Source: Zavarzinella formosa DSM 19928
Lineage (GTDB): Bacteria > Planctomycetota > Planctomycetia > Gemmatales > Gemmataceae
Reading direction: 5' to 3'
Assembly: GCF_000255705.1 (NCBI RefSeq)
Contig: NZ_JH636445.1
Coordinates: 420,103 to 484,102, forward strand
DNA length: 64,000 nt
The position numbers and the translations under genes were made by a program. The notes under the pieces were generated by a model. That model saw only the letters and a program-made list of their open reading frames with translations, was not told where the DNA came from and did not search any database. Position 1 is the first letter of the stretch. Every line of letters begins with the position of its first letter. Shown in pieces: positions 17,431-25,815 of the stretch.

Positions 17431-18758
17431 GAAACTTCCTCCTTGCCCAAATACGCTTCGATCACCTTCGGATTATTCCGAACTTCTTCGGGGGGTCCCT
17501 CCGCGATCTTCACACCGTAATCCAGCACCGCGATCCGGTCAGAAATGCCCATGACCAGACTCATGTGGTGTTCGATCAACAAGATCGTGATCTGGCGGTC
17601 GCGGATGCGGCGAATCAGCCCCATCAGGTCGGCCGTCTCGCGGGGATTCATCCCGGCGGCCGGTTCGTCGAGCAGGAGCAACTTCGGTTGGCAAGCCATC
17701 GCACGGGCGATTTCGAGCAAGCGTTGTTCGCCGTAAGGCAGGTTCTTCGCCAGTGTCTGGGCTTTGGCGGACAAGCCGACGAAATCGAGCAGTTTCATCG
17801 CCTCGTCCGCAAGCCGGTGTTCTTCTTTGCGAAGCCACGGCATGCGGAAAGCCATCCAAAGCACATTGCCGGAGAAGCGGCGGTCCATCCCCACCAGCAC
17901 GTTTTCCATCACGATCATGTTTTGGAACAGCCGGATGTTCTGAAACGTCCGGGCCATGCCGCCGAGGGCGATGTAATCGGTCGTCCGGCGGGATCGTCGC
18001 CACGTGGCGTAATTTCCAAAAAGGCCGATCAACAGGCCGGCCAGTCCGGCGATCTTGGCCGTTTGCCGACGACTGTCCTGCTGGCGGTACACTTGATCGA
18101 GCGTGGTGAACAAATCCCGGGCGTCTTGTTCTTCCGGGAAGGTGTCCAATAACAAGGAACCGTCGGCGTTGCGAATCTCCCAATCCCCGTCCGGTTCCGG
18201 AGGAGCAACGACTTGCAGGTTGCCCGTCTTGATCGCGTCGCGTTTCTTCTCGGCGTCCTCGGCGTTTTTGCCTTTCAAGAGTGAAACATCGCTGTCCGTC
18301 CCTTTCACCGACCACAACTGCGGCCTGCCCTCGCGGATCAGGCGGTCCTGCTCGATGATGAATTCACCCTCGTAGTATCGGAAGGTTGACCACAAAGCCT
18401 CCCGGTACGAGAACCCGTCTCCTTTTGACGCATACTCTCGCTTGATGGCTGTCTTCCACATCCGATCAACATTGAGACTGAACACAAAAGCGATGGCCCC
18501 GACAAACAGACCAACAAGCAATGAACCAAGAATGACTTTCCAGCCAAACGGCCTTTTCTGGTTGTGGTCTTCAAACAGAATCTTTCCGGCCGTCGGGTTA
18601 TAAATGCCTGTCACGGCATTGAACATGGTGGTCTTGCCGGCTCCGTTCGGCCCGATGATGGAAAAGATCTGGCCGGGGGCGACGGTCAGGCTCACCTCTT
18701 TGACGGCTGTCAGGCCGCCAAAACGCATGGTCAGTCCTTCGATTTTGAGAAGCGACAT
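17427..18758 (-). CDS. livG: LivG-type ABC ATPase with a ~200-residue membrane-spanning insertion
   Basis: 443 residues, against about 255 for ordinary LivG. Walker A GPNGAGKT (36-43), ARTFQNIRLF with the Q-loop Gln (269-278), signature LPYGEQR (340-346), Walker B LLLLDEPAAGM (360-370) and H-loop LLIEHHM are all intact. Between GKILFED (58-64) and the Q-loop, where family members have about 20 residues, lie about 200. The insert contains a hydrophobic helix at 74-95, a polar domain of about 135 residues, and a second hydrophobic helix at 235-251. It abuts livM (1 bp) and overlaps livF (4 bp), so the frame is a real single gene. Confidence 0.92.
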   Translation of the reverse strand: MSLLKIEGLTMRFGGLTAVKEVSLTVAPGQIFSIIGPNGAGKTTMFNAVTGIYNPTAGKILFEDHNQKRPFGWKVILGSLLVGLFVGAIAFVFSLNVDRMWKTAIKREYASKGDGFSYREALWSTFRYYEGEFIIEQDRLIREGRPQLWSVKGTDSDVSLLKGKNAEDAEKKRDAIKTGNLQVVAPPEPDGDWEIRNADGSLLLDTFPEEQDARDLFTTLDQVYRQQDSRRQTAKIAGLAGLLIGLFGNYATWRRSRRTTDYIALGGMARTFQNIRLFQNMIVMENVLVGMDRRFSGNVLWMAFRMPWLRKEEHRLADEAMKLLDFVGLSAKAQTLAKNLPYGEQRLLEIARAMACQPKLLLLDEPAAGMNPRETADLMGLIRRIRDRQITILLIEHHMSLVMGISDRIAVLDYGVKIAEGPPEEVRNNPKVIEAYLGKEEVS

Positions 18759-18759
18759 C

Positions 18760-19842
18760 TCATGCCCCCTTTCCGGTGGTCGTTCCGCGGCGCTTCGGAA
18801 GCAGACCGGACGAGCGGAATCGCATCATTAGAACCAACGCGAGGCCAAAGATCATGAGGTTCCACATGGAGAACTTCAAATAGCCTTTGTCGTTCGGGTT
18901 CATGTCATTTCGCTGAAGCCACGCATCGGCCGCCGGGGCGAAGAGAAAGTCGTACCCCGCCACAAGAAATACGCCGAGCAGCACGCCCGTGCGATTCCCA
19001 AGGCCGCCGAGAATCAGGCAGGAGAGGATGGTGCAGGAGAGTTGGAAGTCGAACCGGGTGGGTTCCGTCGTGTTGGTCATCTTCGTCGCGTAAAGACTGC
19101 CCGCCATGCCGGCGAGACCGGCCGCGAGAGTGAACGCCAGCAACTTCAACCGGGCGGCGTTGAGGCCCATGCAAGTGGCCGCCAGTTCGTCTTCCCTCAA
19201 GGCGACCCACGCCCGGCCGAGCCGGGAGTGTTCCAAGTTCCGAAGGAAGACGAACACCAACAGCAGGTAACCAAGGGTCAGGTAGTAAAAGAGCCTGTAG
19301 TCCTCGGTCCAACTCATCGTCAGGCCAAGCGATTCCAAGGGGCACCGAAGGATTTCCGGGATTTTCGGCGGCGGGATTGGATTGAGCGTTTGCATCCCGC
19401 CGGTGATTTCCTGCAAGTTTCGCAAGGCCGTGACGGTGATGAGACCGAATCCAAGCGTGACGAGGGCCAGATAATCCCCCCGCAACCGCAGGGTGGGGAC
19501 GCAAAGAATCCCCCCGAGAAGGGCGGCGGCCATCGTTGAAACGACCAGCACCGGCAGAAAGCCAAACTGGAACGGGTATTGTCCGACCGTGAGGATGCCC
19601 GTGGTGAACGCACCGATGCCGAAGAACGCCGCGATGCCCAAATGAAGCAATCCGGTATACCCGACAACGACATTCAGGGCCAGGGCCAGGATGCCATAGA
19701 TGAAAATGGTCGGGAACGAGTCGCCGATCTTTTTTCCGAGCATCGATTCGATCTTGTCATTCAGTCCGGGGATCAACGGATAGGTAATCACCAAGGCCAG
19801 CACGAGCAAGCCGGCCAGTTTGCGGAGAACCCCGCTGCTCAT
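18760..19842 (-). CDS. livM: Branched-chain amino acid-type ABC permease LivM
   Basis: 360 residues, multi-pass membrane protein. Family motifs: YGILALALNVVVGYTGLLHLGIAAFFGIGA near the start, LRGDYLALVTLGFGLI, the EAA-like cytoplasmic loop LGRAWVALREDELAATCMG, and AGLAGMAGSLYATKM. A hydrophilic linker between TM regions (NPIPPPKIPEILRC to the TEDYRLFYY segment) is within the usual range. It forms the translocation pore with LivH. The start overlaps livH by 4 bp. Confidence 0.93.
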   Translation of the reverse strand: MSSGVLRKLAGLLVLALVITYPLIPGLNDKIESMLGKKIGDSFPTIFIYGILALALNVVVGYTGLLHLGIAAFFGIGAFTTGILTVGQYPFQFGFLPVLVVSTMAAALLGGILCVPTLRLRGDYLALVTLGFGLITVTALRNLQEITGGMQTLNPIPPPKIPEILRCPLESLGLTMSWTEDYRLFYYLTLGYLLLVFVFLRNLEHSRLGRAWVALREDELAATCMGLNAARLKLLAFTLAAGLAGMAGSLYATKMTNTTEPTRFDFQLSCTILSCLILGGLGNRTGVLLGVFLVAGYDFLFAPAADAWLQRNDMNPNDKGYLKFSMWNLMIFGLALVLMMRFRSSGLLPKRRGTTTGKGA

Positions 19843-20783
19843 ACTTTCTCCCGCGTGCGTGCCCCAAGCAGGCCCGTGGGCCGGAAAACCAGAATCGTGA
19901 TGAGGATCACGAACACCATCGCCGTCGCCCAGCGGGCGTCGATGTAGGCGCTGGCGAGTGAATAAACCATGCCGATGACGATCGCCCCCAGCACGGCGCC
20001 GGGGATGTTGCCAATGCCCCCGAGGACGGCGGCCGTGAAGGCATAAAGACCGTTTTGGAAACCCATCTGGTAGCCGATGGTCTTGATCTTCAATCCGTAA
20101 ATCACGCTGGCGATCCCCGCGAGGGCTCCGCCAATCAAGAAGGTGGCGGCGATCACCCGATTGACATTGATGCCCATGAGTTGGGCGGCCACCGGGTTTT
20201 GGGCCGTTGCCCGCATCGCCTTGCCAAGCGAGGTGCTTTTGACAAAAATCGTCAGGCCGATCATCACCGGGGCGGTGACGAGGATCACGAGCAGATCGGT
20301 GGTCGTGAATTGAAGGCCGCTGTCCTCCGCGAGCAGATTACGTTCTTCGATCAGACCGGGAAAATTCACATCTTGGGAACCGCCCCAGAACAACCCGATG
20401 TTCATGAACACAAAACTAACGCCAATGGCCGAGACGAGCGGGGCAAGTTTGGGGGCCGTCCGCAGGGCTTTGTAAACGGTCAGGTCCACAAGCATGTTCA
20501 GAAAGGCGCAGAACACGGGGGTGGCGAGCAGCATCAGGGCGATGGTCGCCATCGGCGACCCGGTTAGTGCCATAACGGCCCCACCCAGTGTCAGAGCGAA
20601 GAAACACCCCAGCATGAACAGATCGCCGTGGGCGAAGTTGATTAACTCCACAATGCCGTACACCATCGTGTAACCGAGGGCGATCAGGGCATAGAGGAAC
20701 CCGGTCGTGAGACCGGTGATGCAGATGTTAATGAAGAATTGGGTGTCCGCGCTGGCGAACACCAGTCCGGTGAGTCCGGTCAT
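19839..20783 (-). CDS. livH: Branched-chain amino acid-type ABC permease LivH
   Basis: 314 residues from the ATG at 20783, preceded by AAGGGAG; an upstream in-frame TTG at 20831 lacks such a site. Motifs: TGFLYALIALGYTMVYGIVELINFAHGDLFMLG, then the EAA loop SLGKAMRATAQNPVAAQLMGINV, then GALAGIASVIYG and VLGGIGNIPGAVLGAI. These match LivH/UrtB permeases. It sits between livK and livM in one operon. Confidence 0.93.
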   Translation of the reverse strand: MTGLTGLVFASADTQFFINICITGLTTGFLYALIALGYTMVYGIVELINFAHGDLFMLGCFFALTLGGAVMALTGSPMATIALMLLATPVFCAFLNMLVDLTVYKALRTAPKLAPLVSAIGVSFVFMNIGLFWGGSQDVNFPGLIEERNLLAEDSGLQFTTTDLLVILVTAPVMIGLTIFVKSTSLGKAMRATAQNPVAAQLMGINVNRVIAATFLIGGALAGIASVIYGLKIKTIGYQMGFQNGLYAFTAAVLGGIGNIPGAVLGAIVIGMVYSLASAYIDARWATAMVFVILITILVFRPTGLLGARTREKV

Positions 20784-20888
20784 CGAATCAACAACTCCCT
20801 TGGAGAGGGGACGTCGATACTGGTAGGGCAAATTCCGGGCGGGTTCGGGCGGCCGACGGCCGTGAAAACCGATCGCCGCCCACGATCG

Positions 20889-22121
20889 TCAGTCTTTGAT
20901 CTCAAGAATTTTTTCAAACACAAACTTGCCGTCGACCACTTTGCTGCCGCTCATCATCTTCAAGTCCGTGTCGCCATTCACGTCAAAAGACCATGTGCCC
21001 AAGGCGCCCTCGAACTTCTTCAACTTGCCGGCGGCCGCGACGATGGCCTCGCGGTTCTTCACGCCAGCCTTGCGGATGGCCTCCAAGGCCACCTTGGCGC
21101 ACTCGTAACCATACACGGCGTAGGCTTCGTCCGGAATCTTGCCAAACTTCTTTTCATAAGCGTCAACAAAGGCTTTGCCCTTGCCGCCCTTTTTGGCAAG
21201 TTCGGTCGGGGGAAGACCGCCGAATGTCACATAGCAACGACCATTCAGGACATCCGCCCCGGCGGACTCGATCATGGATTGCTCGTAGCAACCATCCGGC
21301 ACCATCAGCGGGGCGGTGATGCCGGCGGCCACCATATCCTTGGCCAGTTGTCCGGCCTTGGTTTGCGTTGTGCCGCCGAAGTAGATCAGGCCGGGCTTCA
21401 GGGCTTTGATCTTCTGCATCAAAGCTTTGAATTCTTGGGCTTTCACATCAATGCTCTCTTGGCCGAGCACTTTCAGTTTCAACCCTTCGCATTCGCCTCG
21501 AAACAGGTCGGCGATTCCCTTGCCGTACACTTCGTTATCGTCCAAAACGTAGACACTCTTGATTTTCATCGACTTCGCCCAGTGGGCGGCAACCGGCCCT
21601 TGGACGTCGTCCGTAGGCACGACGCGGAAGTAGTTGACCTTGCCGCTTGGCCGGTATCGGGTCGGCTCGTCTTTCTCGCCGAAGTTTGGCTTGGTCAGGC
21701 TCGGGGAGGTGTTGGCCGGGCTGACCATCAGGATGCCAGCCTTGTTCAAAATCGGCATGGAGATTTTGGCGGCCCCGGAGTTGTAAGTTCCGATGTACAC
21801 CATCACGTCCGCGTCGTCACGGGCTTGATTGGCGTTGGAAGTTTCCTTCTGGGCGTCCCATTGACCGGCGGCCGCGGTGGCGTCGTCCAAGTCCTCGTAA
21901 ACGATTTTGAAATCGCCGACCTTGTTGCCTTCTTCTTCCAGAGCCAACTTGATGCCATTGACGATGGTGTCTGTCTGGCCTTTGGCGCTTCCCGTGCGGG
22001 GGAGGCTGGAGACGATTTTGATCGTCCCGCTGGTTGGCCCCTCGAACTTTTTATCTTCAGCCCGGACGGCCGGCAAAATCAGTCCGGCGACCGCAAGGGC
22101 GGCCAGAATTAGACGGTTCAT
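20889..22121 (-). CDS. livK: Branched-chain amino acid-type periplasmic binding protein LivK
   Basis: 410 residues with an N-terminal signal peptide (NRLILAALAVAGLILPAVRA, cleavage after RAED region). The mature part follows the periplasmic-binding-protein type I pattern: IKIVSSLPRTGSAKGQTDTI, ADVMVYIGTYNSGAA, AGILMVSPANTSPSLT, YFRVVPTDDVQGPVAAHW and YVLDDNEVYGKGIADLF. It captures the substrate for LivHMGF. The ligand, branched-chain amino acid, urea or amide, cannot be settled by eye. First gene of the operon behind a good promoter-like sequence. Confidence 0.9.
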   Translation of the reverse strand: MNRLILAALAVAGLILPAVRAEDKKFEGPTSGTIKIVSSLPRTGSAKGQTDTIVNGIKLALEEEGNKVGDFKIVYEDLDDATAAAGQWDAQKETSNANQARDDADVMVYIGTYNSGAAKISMPILNKAGILMVSPANTSPSLTKPNFGEKDEPTRYRPSGKVNYFRVVPTDDVQGPVAAHWAKSMKIKSVYVLDDNEVYGKGIADLFRGECEGLKLKVLGQESIDVKAQEFKALMQKIKALKPGLIYFGGTTQTKAGQLAKDMVAAGITAPLMVPDGCYEQSMIESAGADVLNGRCYVTFGGLPPTELAKKGGKGKAFVDAYEKKFGKIPDEAYAVYGYECAKVALEAIRKAGVKNREAIVAAAGKLKKFEGALGTWSFDVNGDTDLKMMSGSKVVDGKFVFEKILEIKD

Positions 22122-22157
22122 GGCGTTCTGTCTCCGAGACTGGTTTGATGTCTTGCG

Positions 22158-22186
22158 ATGATAGATGATCGCATTCGTTCGGTCAA
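22158..22186 (-). promoter_or_regulatory. Sigma-70-type promoter of the livKHMGF operon
   Basis: On the minus strand TTGACC (22186-22181) and TATCAT (22163-22158) are separated by exactly 17 bp. The predicted start lies about 30 bp before the livK ATG at 22121. This is one of the best promoter matches in the window. Confidence 0.55.
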
Positions 22187-22196
22187 AGAAATTACC

Positions 22197-22637
22197 TCAA
22201 GGCGTGTCGATCACCAGCGTGACCGGGCCATCATTTGCCAATTCTACCAGCATGTCGGCCCCAAATTGGCCGGTGGCCACTGGAATGCCGTGAACCTTGA
22301 TCGCGTTGACAAATCCCTCATAGAGCGGGATGGCGGTTTCCGGCCGGGCGGCCTCGATGAAACTCGGCCGGCGGCCCTTGGAACAATCGCCATACAGGGT
22401 GAACTGGCTGACCACCAGAATTCCCCCGTTGATGTCGCCAACGGACAGGTTCATCTTGCCCGCTTCATCCTCGAAGATTCGCAGGCCGACGATCTTGTCC
22501 CCCAGCCAGTGAACCTGTTCCGGGGTGTCCGACGTGTGAACACCCAGAAGAACAAGCAATCCCCGGCCGATCTCGCCGACAACTTCACCGGCAATCGTAA
22601 CCCGAGCGGAACGGACTCGTTGTGCGACCGCCCGCAT
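22197..22637 (-). CDS. dtd: D-aminoacyl-tRNA deacylase Dtd
   Basis: 146 residues, normal length. It starts [20 protein letters not shown]. The active-site motif [17 protein letters not shown] and the C-terminal GPVT element ([12 protein letters not shown]), which form the cross-subunit D-chirality filter, are both intact. Dtd removes D-amino acids wrongly attached to tRNA. It lies upstream of the liv operon on the same strand, but a separate promoter-like sequence lies between them. Confidence 0.95.
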   Translation of the reverse strand: MRAVAQRVRSARVTIAGEVVGEIGRGLLVLLGVHTSDTPEQVHWLGDKIVGLRIFEDEAGKMNLSVGDINGGILVVSQFTLYGDCSKGRRPSFIEAARPETAIPLYEGFVNAIKVHGIPVATGQFGADMLVELANDGPVTLVIDTP

Positions 22638-22725
22638 GAGTTCGATTGGTCATTTCAATGGGAGAGGGTAAAGTGAGGGAAATTGTATGTGACAATCCTC
22701 CTCCGGCGACGTGGAAAGGCCAAAC

Positions 22726-22986
22726 ATGCTGGACGATTTCTCCAAGCATCAACAAGGAATCATCAAACGGTACTATCGGAATCTGGACAAGATTCAGGTT
22801 CAGCGGCTCGCCGAACTGGTGACCGACATCTATCTGGCCGAGGGAAAGAAGCTCGAAAAACTCTGGCTGTCGGCCGGGGAAAGCATGAAGAAACTCGAAG
22901 TGCCGCAAAATCAGATCGACAATTTGATGGCCAAACGCGATCCGGCCCTGCTGGCCAGTCTGGTCAAACAATTGATGGCCGGTTGA
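22726..22986 (+). CDS. Small helical protein of unknown function
   Basis: 86 residues from the ATG at 22726, with GGAAAGG in RBS position. The protein is almost entirely charged helix (MLDDFSKHQQGIIKRYYRNL, followed by DKIQVQRLAELVTDIYLAEG). It has no Cys, no signal peptide and no membrane segment. Codon use and ribosome-binding site support a real gene. I do not recognise the family. It lies 51 bp upstream of the HAD phosphatase gene and may be co-transcribed with it. Confidence 0.72.
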   Translation: MLDDFSKHQQGIIKRYYRNLDKIQVQRLAELVTDIYLAEGKKLEKLWLSAGESMKKLEVPQNQIDNLMAKRDPALLASLVKQLMAG

Positions 22987-23037
22987 ATGGATTCGTGCCG
23001 ATAATTTGGCGGGCGAATGCGTGAGGGAGAAGTTTTC

Positions 23038-23685
23038 ATGCCGAAGTTTCGGGCCGTGTTGTTTGATTTCGACGGGACGCTCGCAGACAGTTACATGGCC
23101 ATCACGGCCAGCGTGAACCACACCCTGACGCATTACGGCCGGCCGGCTCTCACGGAACCGCAGGTGCGGGGAATGGTCGGCCACGGCTTGCAACAACTCA
23201 TGGAAGTCGTCCTGCCGGACATTGACCCCATCGAGGCGGCGGCCGTCTACCGCAGCCATCACCCGGAAGTGATGATTACTCACACCCGCGTGCTGCCGGG
23301 GGTGGCCGAGGGGCTGGCGAAACTCAGTGCCTTGGGCATCAAGATGGGGATTTGCAGCAACAAACCTTCCAAATTTACTCGGGAAATCGCCAAGGGAATT
23401 AGCCTGTCCCCGTATTTCACCATCGTTCTTGGCCCGGACGACGTGGTTTCTCCCAAACCGGACCCGGCGATGATCCACGCGGCTCTTCAAGCGTTGGAAA
23501 CCCCCGTCGAGTCGGCCCTTTATGTCGGAGACATGGAAGTGGACGTGGAAACCGGTCGGCGCGCCAAGATCGAAACTTGGGTGATGCCCACCGGGTCCAA
23601 CGATGTCGCCACCCTGCAAGCGGCCAACGCCCAAAAGATCCTGCCGAACTTTGACGAAGTGATTGCACGGTTCCTGGAAACATGA
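23038..23685 (+). CDS. HAD-superfamily hydrolase, phosphoglycolate phosphatase-like
   Basis: 215 residues from the ATG at 23038, preceded by GGGAGA. HAD motif I is LFDFDGTLADSY, motif II lies in MGICSNKPSKF, and motif IV is YVGDMEVDVETG. The helical cap follows motif I (HTLTHYGRPALTEPQVRGMV). This matches the Gph/PpaX group that dephosphorylates 2-phosphoglycolate or pyrophosphate. The exact substrate cannot be fixed from sequence. Confidence 0.88.
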   Translation: MPKFRAVLFDFDGTLADSYMAITASVNHTLTHYGRPALTEPQVRGMVGHGLQQLMEVVLPDIDPIEAAAVYRSHHPEVMITHTRVLPGVAEGLAKLSALGIKMGICSNKPSKFTREIAKGISLSPYFTIVLGPDDVVSPKPDPAMIHAALQALETPVESALYVGDMEVDVETGRRAKIETWVMPTGSNDVATLQAANAQKILPNFDEVIARFLET

Positions 23686-23721
23686 TGAAATGGCCCTCGC
23701 TCAATATCACGCGAGGGGCGG

Positions 23722-25476
23722 ATGATGAATCGGTTGTTGGTCGGCTGGCTTTTGCTGGTGGGGTGTCCCGTCATGTCACATGCCTCCGAGGATGAAAAGT
23801 TCGCGGCCTTCTTCAAAACCTATCTCGAAGACCTAATGAAATCCTCCCCCGTGGAGGCCAGCCGCCTTGGCGATCATCGGTATGACGACCGCATCGAGGA
23901 CCTTTCCCCCAAAGCCCGCCTTGCCAGTCTGGATAAGCAGAAAGCCATCTTGGCCAAACTGGCAAAGGATATCGACTACAAGGCACTTTCGCGGGATTCC
24001 CAAATCGACTTGGAGATCCTGCGAGATGTCCTGAAGCGAAACATCTGGCTGGAAGAAAACACCCGCCTCTTTGAGGAAGACCCGCGAACGTGGGGCGGTT
24101 ATCTGACTGAAAGCGTTTACCTCATTCTCACGCAATCGACCGAGGAGAAGTCGAAACGAGTCCGCTCAGCCGCCGCCCGGATCGAGGCGGTTCCCAAGGT
24201 GGTCGCGGATGCCAAGGCGGGAATCAAAAGCCCGCCGAAGGTGTTTGTGGAGACGGCCATCCGGCAAAATCGCGGCGCGATCAACTTTTACAAGAAGACG
24301 GTGTTTGAACTCACCGGCGAAACGCCGACCGTGAGCGTGATGGCCGAACCGGCGAAGAAGGCCGTCATCGCGTTGGAAGACTACCAAGTGTTTTTGGAAA
24401 AGACGGTTCTGCCGCGTTCCGTCGAAAATTGGCGAATTGGCCGGGCCAAATTCGACCAGAAACTGGCGATGGAACTCGACGCGGGCGTGACCGCCGATGA
24501 GGTGTTGAAGGAAGCCCTTGCGGAAGCCGACCGGGTTCGCAATGAAATGTATGTGATCTCACGCCAGCTCTGGACGAAGGAATTCCCCAAGAAACCCCTG
24601 CCGCCGGATGATGCCGAGGGGCGTCGGCGTTGCATTCAAGAAGTCCTCGCCTCGCTGGGCAAAGATCATGGTGAAGTGACCACGCTCGTTCCGGACGCAA
24701 AAACGACGGCCGACGAAATCAAGGTCTTCATGAAGGCCAACGACATCTTGCGATTACCCGATCCGGATCGTTGCGCCATCGTGGAAATGCCGGAGTTTCA
24801 ACGCGGCAATTCCACCGCTTACTTGAACCCGGCTCCGCCGCTCGATCCCAAGGCCGAGAGCCAGTATGCCGTCAGCCCGCCGCCGAAGGAGTGGGACGAC
24901 CGCCGGGTGCAAAGCTACTTGCAAGAGTACAACCGGTCGATGATGAAACTTCTCACCATCCACGAGGCTTACCCCGGCCATTATGTCCAACTCGAATACT
25001 CGAACCGGCATCCCTCGCTGGTGCGGCGGGTGTTCCAATCAGGAATCTTCGCCGAAGGCTGGGCTGTCTACACCGAGCAAATGATGCTCGACCAAGGTTT
25101 CGGCAACGGCGACCTTTCCCTGCGTTTACACCAATTGAAGTGGTACCTGCGAGCGGTGGTGAACGCGATTCTTGATCACAAGATGCACTGCGAAGAAATG
25201 ATCGATGCGGATGCCTTGAAACTGCTCACCGAGGGGGCGTTTCAAACCGAGGGCGAAGCCATCGGCAAGATTCTGCGATCAAAACTCAGTTCTTGCCAAC
25301 TCTCCACATACTTTGTGGGCCGCATGGCGTTCTATCGCCTGCGTCAAAGCATCTCTCGCGAAATGGGCAAAGACTTCGACTTGGGGCGTTACCACGAAGC
25401 CGTTTTGGATCATGGGACCATCCCGGTGAAGTACTTGCCGGAAGTGGTGCGGGCGCGGTTAAAGAAACCGCGTTGA
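23722..25476 (+). CDS. DUF885 family protein, exported, with metalloenzyme-like motif
   Basis: 584 residues with a signal peptide (MNRLLVGWLLLVGCPVMSHA). DUF885 features: an N-terminal helical domain (SPVEASRLGDHRYDDRIEDL), then the HEAYPGH motif near 414-420 followed by FAEGWAVYTEQM. This is a His-Glu-x4-His plus downstream Glu arrangement resembling zinc carboxypeptidase or M32-like enzymes. The C-terminal part RMAFYRLRQSISREMGKDFD is also family-like. Probably a periplasmic metallopeptidase; activity is inferred, not known for most members. Confidence 0.86.
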   Translation: MMNRLLVGWLLLVGCPVMSHASEDEKFAAFFKTYLEDLMKSSPVEASRLGDHRYDDRIEDLSPKARLASLDKQKAILAKLAKDIDYKALSRDSQIDLEILRDVLKRNIWLEENTRLFEEDPRTWGGYLTESVYLILTQSTEEKSKRVRSAAARIEAVPKVVADAKAGIKSPPKVFVETAIRQNRGAINFYKKTVFELTGETPTVSVMAEPAKKAVIALEDYQVFLEKTVLPRSVENWRIGRAKFDQKLAMELDAGVTADEVLKEALAEADRVRNEMYVISRQLWTKEFPKKPLPPDDAEGRRRCIQEVLASLGKDHGEVTTLVPDAKTTADEIKVFMKANDILRLPDPDRCAIVEMPEFQRGNSTAYLNPAPPLDPKAESQYAVSPPPKEWDDRRVQSYLQEYNRSMMKLLTIHEAYPGHYVQLEYSNRHPSLVRRVFQSGIFAEGWAVYTEQMMLDQGFGNGDLSLRLHQLKWYLRAVVNAILDHKMHCEEMIDADALKLLTEGAFQTEGEAIGKILRSKLSSCQLSTYFVGRMAFYRLRQSISREMGKDFDLGRYHEAVLDHGTIPVKYLPEVVRARLKKPR

Positions 25477-25486
25477 GGGCCGGTCC

Positions 25487-25738
25487 ATGAAATCGTTGAT
25501 TCTCTGGACATTCATCGGCGGGATAACACTCTCGGTAATCAGCGCCATTTTTACGGAAAGTTTTGGCGCGCTGCCTTGCGGGTGTGGCTATGCCGCGCAC
25601 TACGTGTGCTATCACCGTGATCCGAGCGGGGTCACCGGTGTGATTGTGGGTTCGCTGGTCACACTAATCGTATGGATGGTTCCCGGTCTGATTTTGCGGG
25701 CGTTGTACCTGATCCTAACGCCGCAAGAGAAGTATTGA
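25487..25738 (+). CDS. Small two-helix membrane protein
   Basis: 83 residues with two hydrophobic helices, near 3-25 (LILWTFIGGITLSVISAIF) and 50-76 (VTGVIVGSLVTLIVWMVPGL). The loop between is Cys-rich (LPCGCGYAAHYVCYH). The start is 10 bp after the DUF885 stop, so it is likely co-transcribed. No family recognised. Confidence 0.6.
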   Translation: MKSLILWTFIGGITLSVISAIFTESFGALPCGCGYAAHYVCYHRDPSGVTGVIVGSLVTLIVWMVPGLILRALYLILTPQEKY

Positions 25739-25757
25739 TTTGGGCGAAGCCGACAAA

Positions 25758-25797
25758 CGGCAATGTCCTCGTCATGAGTGACGTGTGAACATTGCCG
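25758..25797. terminator. Hairpin between convergent genes
   Basis: A two-tier hairpin: outer stem of 9 bp (25758-25766 with 25789-25797) and inner stem of 5 bp (25770-25774 with 25779-25783) around a TGAG loop. It lies between the convergent small membrane protein gene and serA. There is no clear T-run on either side, so termination activity is only suggested by position. Confidence 0.4.
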
Positions 25798-25815
25798 GAG
25801 CAGACTGTCAATTTA

